From Neospora caninum Liverpool (Eukaryota > Apicomplexa > Conoidasida > Eucoccidiorida > Sarcocystidae): 64,000 nt of DNA. Below, piece by piece: positions 59,201 through 64,000 of this stretch. The position numbers and the translations under genes were made by a program. The stretch lies in contig NC_018392.1 of the NCBI RefSeq assembly GCF_000208865.1, positions 2,314,793 to 2,378,792 on the forward strand. The letters run 5' to 3'. How positions within the stretch are numbered: position 1 is the stretch's first letter; every line of letters begins with the position of its first letter. A model generated the notes under the pieces. The model saw only the letters and a list, made by a program, of their open reading frames with translations, did no database searches and was not told where the DNA came from.

Positions 59201-59803
59201 ACTGGAAACGAAAGCGAGGCCAAGAGAAGAAGCGACGCGCGAAGAAGGCAGGGATGTCTTGCTCTCCCCCCAGCACTCCTCGCTACGCCCTGAGTGCATC
59301 TCTCCTTTCGCGGAGGCAAGCTCGCCCCACATGGTTTTGCTTCCTGCTCTCCTGCCGCCGCCACTTCCTTTCTGGAATCCTCCTTTCTTTCCTTCCCTCA
59401 ATCCAACACCCAAACGCACGAGGAAACTCCTACAGGCAGGGGGTAGGCTCTCCGCGCCTGCCGAGGAGAGAAACGACGAGAGCGGCTTCGACGCGAGAGG
59501 TCTGCCGGAGAGAGGACAACTGGTGGAGAGAGAAGAACAAGAGAGAGAAGAAGAGCGAGAAGAAAAAGGAGAGAGAGGAGAAGCAAAGGGAGACGAAGAG
59601 GAAGATCCGAGAGAAGGACGGGAAGGCGATGGGCACGAAGGGAGAGCAGAAGCGAACAAGGACGGGAGAAAAGCCTGAGGCGGGCGCGGAGATTCGCCAG
59701 CTTCGTGGCAGCCGAGAGAAAGGAAAAAGAAGAGAAGAGACAGAGAAGCTGAAGACAACCACCGATACGGGGTGTCTGGGGCGACGCCCTGCGCAGCCCC
59801 CAT
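56201..59803 (-). CDS. Large-subunit ribosomal protein uL3, probable apicoplast-targeted form
   Basis: Five exons join in phase: 59803-58820, 58434-58360, 58081-57784, 57325-57094 and 56585-56201, giving 657 residues. The start is the ATG at 59803. Residues about 15-35 are a hydrophobic signal-like core ([12 protein letters not shown]). A Ser-rich tract of about 200 residues follows: the bipartite leader of apicoplast proteins. The uL3 core begins near residue 405 ([19 protein letters not shown]) and includes [37 protein letters not shown] and [10 protein letters not shown]. The RGPM-THGS and PG-RMAG forms resemble cyanobacterial/plastid L3 more than mitochondrial L3. uL3 helps assemble the 50S subunit and approaches the peptidyl-transferase centre. 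The 390-residue extension is far longer than usual, since bacterial L3 is about 210 residues. A Lys/Gly tail ends the protein. The acceptor at 58082 has a weak pyrimidine tract and is the least certain junction. Confidence 0.84.
56911..56944. repeat. TA/CA microsatellite in uL3 intron
   Basis: TA units interrupted by a short CA tract, within the last intron of the uL3 gene (56586-57093). Confidence 0.85.
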
Positions 59804-60337
59804 CCTTTCCCCAGCTTCGCGAAAACTGAAATTTGAATTAGAACGTCTTCGCAGCCAAGAAAGGAAGGATCCAGAGGCGACAAAAGACGACTAGCGCCCT
59901 CATCTCGTCCGAGTCTCGTCTCTCTCTGTCTCAGACAGATCATGCAAACACGTAGTCGCCACACGCGCACAGGTGCATGCGACCATCTCGAGTATGATTG
60001 CACACTCGCGGTCCTTTATCCGCATCTTCAACAAGCAGATTTCCTGACAGTTTATCTCAACTCGCTCAGCTCGCCGCCTTCCCCTCGGGAGTGCAGAAGA
60101 CGGTCTGCATGCTGACACCGCTGACGCAGCAAAGCGAGGCGGGAGGGAAGACTCCACACAGCGGACACACACGATGGCATCTTCTCTCCTACGTATACTC
60201 TTCCCATACAGGCCCCCGAGACGGACATACACAAGTCGACACACACATATATATGCTTCGATGTGCAGATTTGGATACTTTTATAGTGATACTCGGTTCT
60301 TTGCGAGGGAGAGAGAAGACAGAAAACAGAACGACGG

Positions 60338-60344
60338 AGAGACG
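60338..60344 (+). promoter_or_regulatory. WGAGACG-type motif
   Basis: AGAGACG matches the WGAGACG element reported in coccidian promoters. It sits roughly midway between two divergent start codons. Such a short motif can occur by chance. Confidence 0.3.
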
Positions 60345-60720
60345 AGAAATCACTTTGTTCACGAGTGGACCGAGAAGCGGGAACTTCCCAAATCGTGTCG
60401 CGATGAGGTTAGACCGATCACCCCTTCGCCGAGCCTTGAAACTGAACAAGAGACAGCGTTCGGACACAGGACCGTGTCGACAAATTCCTTTGTTTCTCTG
60501 CGTGTTGTCGTCAAAACTGCGCGGGGAAGAAGCCTTTTCTGTCGATTTTTGCTCTCTTATCTCCGCCTCAGCCTTCACTCCGTGCTCACCGCCAGGGAAG
60601 CGGTCACCAGAAAAGAGAAGGAAAGGGTGAAACTCGAACGAGAAAAAACGAGAAGAGAGAATGCGTTCTGATTCCTCGTCGTAAAGAAGTCGAATTGCCT
60701 CGCCGAGATATTTGCTCACG

Positions 60721-60742
60721 TCGATGCATGCACATGCATCGA
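60721..60742. promoter_or_regulatory. Perfect palindrome containing TGCATGC
   Basis: Two 10-base arms (TCGATGCATG and its reverse complement) are separated by CA. The left arm runs into TGCATGCA. It lies about 0.7 kb from the BCS1 ATG and 0.9 kb from the uL3 ATG. A dimeric ApiAP2 binding site is an inference from the symmetry and motif. Confidence 0.4.
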
Positions 60743-61210
60743 CAGCACAGGAGACAAGAAGCGAACTTTTCCCCGTCACTCTGAACAACACTCTTGAGAA
60801 TCTGCGTGAAAATCTCTCTTTTCCCTTTTCGGGGCCTCGTCCTCCGCTTTTCATGCCCCTCTCTTCTCCTTTTTCTGCCGACACTCTCACGTGGTGGCCT
60901 CGGTCTGTTTCTTGTCTCTCCTTTGTTCCTAAGCGAGAACGTGTCTCTCTTCGCCGGTGACTCCTGAAAGCTCTTCTCTCTCGCCTCTCTGGTCTGATCT
61001 ATAAGTTGCCGCAAGGTAGAGGACGAGACTGGAGAGAGGTCCGACCGAGTCTTCCTCCTTTACTCCTGGAGACCCGAGCGCTCTACGGCCCAGGAGGACG
61101 GGCGTCGCGAGAGTTGAAGATGCTGAAGAGGCCTGCCGACACAACAAGACGCGGTCCTCCTTTCCGCACTTAGGTGCCGTGGGGCTTTCTCTTCTGCCTC
61201 TCCTCCTTCT

Positions 61211-61276
61211 CTTCTCTCCCTTCTCTTTCTCTTCTCTCCCTTCTCTTTCTCTTCTCTCCCTTCTCTTTCTCTTCTC
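61211..61276. repeat. 20-bp pyrimidine minisatellite, about 3.3 copies
   Basis: Unit CTTCTCTCCCTTCTCTTTCT is repeated perfectly three times with a partial fourth, about 170 bases upstream of the BCS1 ATG, probably in its 5' untranslated region. Confidence 0.9.
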
Positions 61277-61438
61277 TGTCTCTTCCCTTTCCCTTCCGTC
61301 TCTCTTTTTCTCATCCCTTTCTTTGTCGTTCTTCTCCGCCTCTGCTTACCGTTCTTCTCTGCCTCTGTTTACCGTTCTTCTCTCTATTTTCTTTTTCTCT
61401 GCTTCTGTGTCCTGGACGTTTTCTTCTCTTCGGCGACA

Positions 61439-63948
61439 ATGGCGGGTGCGTCCACGGCCTTGCCTCTCTCGCTTCTCTCCAGAGATGCTCAGCGCCTTCC
61501 CCAGTCTCCTTCGTCCCCAACCGCTTCCGACCTCCATTCACTTTCGTCTGCCTCCTCACGCCTTCCGGAAGGCCCCGAAGGAGCCTCGCAACCCAAGCCG
61601 TGGCCGCTCTGTTGCATGCCGCTTTTCCTCACAGAAAATCCTCTCTTCAACGCAGGTTTTGGCCTCGCAGTCCTAGGTACGGGACTTCGTCTCGTCGTCA
61701 GAAGGGTCCCTTTCCCTTTCTCTTCCCCACTTCTCGCTTGCGCTTCAGGGGATGCGCTGCTCTATCGGATGCCAGTTCTTTTTCTGGGCTCCTTCATCTC
61801 GTTCACACTCCTCCCTGTCGCTATGTTTTCCAAAAGAATGATGTGCCTCTTCTGCTCCTCCCCTCTCCGTTGACTCTTTCCGTCTTGGGCCCTGTCCTCC
61901 TCTCTGACGCAATGCACATCTCTTCTCTCTTTCAGCGTCTTTTTCTGTGTCGAGGAGTTTTTTTTTCTCCCAGGGAAGGACATCTGTCCCTCGTCTCCCC
62001 TGGCGCTCCCTTCTGTCTGGCTTCCTTCCCTTCTCTGTGTCTTGCTTCCCTTCTCTGTGTCTTCCTTCCCTTCTCTGTGACTTCCTTCCCTTCCGTTTGC
62101 CTTTTTTCCCTTCTCTGTGTCTTCCTTCCCTTCTGTGTGTCTTGTTTCCCTTCTTTTGCGTCGACCTATTCTTCTCTGCTTGATTGGACTCCGGACACTT
62201 TCTATGTCGCGCCGGCTTCTCGTCTCCGTTCTGGTGCAGGAACCGGCGCCGCGCTCGCGCGTCGCAGCTGGCAAGGCCTCCAGGCTGTTGCTCGGCGGCA
62301 GCTTCTCACTTCTCTAGAAATCCCTGTCCGCGATCCTGCCTATCCATGGGTCATGCAGTGGCTGGTCTCCCGGTGAGGCTTCTTTCCGGTACACCCGCGC
62401 CGGCACCTGGGAAGTTTTCAGAACTCGGGTCGTCCCTACGCCCCCAACGCAGCAAAAGACCAGTCAACCAGGCAGAAGCTTCAGGATTCCGACTCGTGAA
62501 ACGCGCACCTGTATATTGGCGGTTTCAGTCTGCTCTCCTGGTGTCTGACCTTCTTCTCTTCTCTCGGGCGACTGCTGCCTCTCCGCTGCCGCGTTCTCTT
62601 CTCGTCGTTGTCGCCTCCTTTCTTGTCCGAAATGGCTGCTCGTGGAGGAAAGATAGCGGGTTTTTGCGGCTCTTCCCGCACCTCTTTCTCCTTTCCTTCT
62701 CTTCTTCCTTACTTCTTCTCTGCTTTGCTTTCCTCCGTTCGAGAACTTCTGAAACACGCGTGAGGTCGTCGCTCTCCCTGCGTCTCATCGCTTCGTTTTT
62801 CCACCTCTCCAGCGGTCTCCCGGTTTTGTCGCACGACTCCCTGACTCCAAGGCCTGGCCCCCGTAGCGCAACTTTTAAAAATAGAATGATCTTTGAATAT
62901 GAAGATCGAGATGGCCCGACGGTTCGACCCTGAGCACCTTTACATTTTCCTGCTTCCTCTTTGGAGCTCGTTCTTTTCGCTCCCGTTGCATTTACACTCC
63001 GTCGCCGTTCTCCCCATTCGCTTCACTCTGTCTCCGTTTCTCTGCGAATCGCTCGGCTGTCTCCTTCAATCCCCGATCCACATTTTCCCGCTCTTCTTTT
63101 TCTGTGCTGGCTTCTCTGCAGAGGCAGCTTGGCCCACCATCTCGGCATCTCGACCGAGTATTGCAAGGACAACGCCGGAAATGTCCAGGCGGTCTTCAAC
63201 TACATTCCTAGTCCAGGTGCGTTTGCTTGACGAAACTTTGTCCACACAGAAAACCGAACTCGCTGCCATGTTTGTGTCCTCTTTGAACCTCTCCTGTTTT
63301 GTTGTCGTCAATTTGGTTTAACCTCTGCGGTTTTCCTATCCACCTCTATCGGCCTTTTCATCTGGATCGTGATGGACGCACACATGCGTATATGCATATA
63401 TCTACATGCATGTGTACGCCTTCGCCGGTACGAGTTAAAGTCGTGGAGTATGACTTCCTTTGCGCCGCTATCGCTTTGTCGGTTCCGGTTTTTCTTATTT
63501 CGTCAACCCATTGTGCAGCACGTGGCTTGTAGGTCGTGGCATGATGCGGAACGCCTCCCTGTTGCGTTGCGTTAAGCAGTCCAGGGGGGTTGTGGTGTAG
63601 GCGAGCCGGGGCCTCGCGCCGTCCTCGCGTCTCCTGTTAGACTCTGTAGCTGCCAATCTGTCACGACAAGAAGCGGTTTTGGCCTTTCTGTCTTGAATTG
63701 GAGTGGACCGTCCCCGAGAGAGTCGCGCCGTTCTAAAGTGTATCCGTTCGTTCCCGTCTTCCACGTGCTTGGCCCGCTCTGCTGGTGTCTCTCTTTCCTC
63801 AGGCAGGCACGTGATGCGCTACAAAAACGCCCCGCTGGTCATCGAGAGAACGCGGTCTGGTGAGACCATGGATTTCCAAACGGGCACGCCCTGGGAAACT
63901 CTCACTCTGCAAACCTTCGCCTTCCAGCGCCACATCATACAGGAAATC
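61439..63948 (+). CDS. BCS1-type mitochondrial AAA chaperone, 5' part (continues off right edge)
   Basis: Exons 61439-61676, 62240-62372, 63122-63216 and 63803-63948 join in phase, giving 204 residues before a donor at 63949; further exons lie outside. Start is the ATG at 61439. Residues 1-59 are a Ser/Pro-rich extension. MPLFLTENPLFNAGFGLAVLG, continuing into TGAALARRS, is the single membrane helix and import region of BCS1. LTSLEIPVRDPAYPWVMQWL matches the hallmark of the BCS1 N-terminal domain, and FNYIPSPGRHVMRY and MDFQTGTPWETLTL follow in family order. BCS1 sits in the mitochondrial inner membrane and translocates the folded Rieske iron-sulfur protein into complex III. The AAA ATPase module with Walker motifs is expected downstream and is not visible here. 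Intron 1 contains a 20-bp minisatellite. Confidence 0.9.
62021..62160. repeat. 20-bp pyrimidine minisatellite, seven degenerate copies
   Basis: Seven back-to-back 20-base units of consensus CTTCCTTCCCTTCTCTGTGT, with 1-7 differences each, inside BCS1 intron 1 (61677-62239). Confidence 0.92.
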
Positions 63949-64000
63949 GTGAGTGCGGCGGCCGAGCCTCGGTTTCGCAAATCTCCCGGCCTTCTCAGCT

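Larger units (their letters stand above)
59804..61438. other. Divergent promoter region shared by uL3 and BCS1 genes
   Basis: A 1.6 kb region between two divergent organelle-protein genes. It has an AGAGACG motif (60338-60344), a perfect palindrome containing TGCATGC (60721-60742) and a pyrimidine minisatellite in the likely BCS1 leader (61211-61276). No gene is seen. Confidence 0.5.

Noticed and set aside
56201..59803. Mitochondrial rather than apicoplast uL3
   Set aside because: The N-terminus has a secretory-signal-like hydrophobic core rather than an amphipathic basic helix, and core motifs are plastid-like. Not excluded; phylogeny would decide.

Overview
The window looks like nuclear DNA of a cyst-forming coccidian apicomplexan of the Toxoplasma/Hammondia/Neospora group. 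The signs are a GC-rich gene background, genes cut by many GT-AG introns, very large proteins with Ser/Ala/Gly/Pro-rich disordered filler, TA and GATA microsatellites inside introns, a GCN5 histone acetyltransferase with the long N-terminal extension typical of these parasites, and a plastid-type ribosomal protein L3 carrying a secretory leader. I cannot settle the species from sequence alone. There is one 100-N assembly gap (24480-24579).

Layout from left to right. (1) 1-4912, minus: a single open frame of at least 1,637 codons that runs off the left edge and encodes a PX-domain plus WD40-repeat protein. (2) 7100-8194, plus: a single-exon TMEM42/EamA-like membrane protein. (3) 8574 to about 11002, plus: a TPR protein of the Hsp90-cochaperone type. 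(4) 13751-19136, minus: a five-exon OTU-family deubiquitinase. (5) 23098-29774, minus: an eight-exon GCN5 histone acetyltransferase, best matched to the GCN5-B type. (6) 32379-35658, plus: a five-exon Rab-like GTPase with a Ser-rich N-terminal extension and His in place of the catalytic Gln. (7) 38375-45307, minus: a 1,989-residue AT-hook protein of unknown function. (8) 51217-54915, plus: a 1,032-residue polytopic membrane protein of unknown function. (9) 56201-59803, minus: uL3 with a bipartite leader, probably apicoplast. (10) 61439 to the right edge, plus: the 5' part of a BCS1-type mitochondrial AAA chaperone. Pairs 1/2, 5/6, 7/8 and 9/10 are divergent and share upstream regions of 1.6-5.9 kb. 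Pairs 3/4, 6/7 and 8/9 are convergent.

The genes do not form one pathway. Themes are chromatin and ubiquitin control (GCN5, OTU, AT-hook protein), membrane traffic (PX-WD40, Rab) and organelle biogenesis (plastid uL3, BCS1). I assembled multi-exon models by requiring a GT donor, an AG acceptor, an unbroken reading phase across every junction and, where a family is recognised, family homology. Sizes quoted are sums of those exons. I found no rRNA, convincing tRNA, CRISPR array or transposon.
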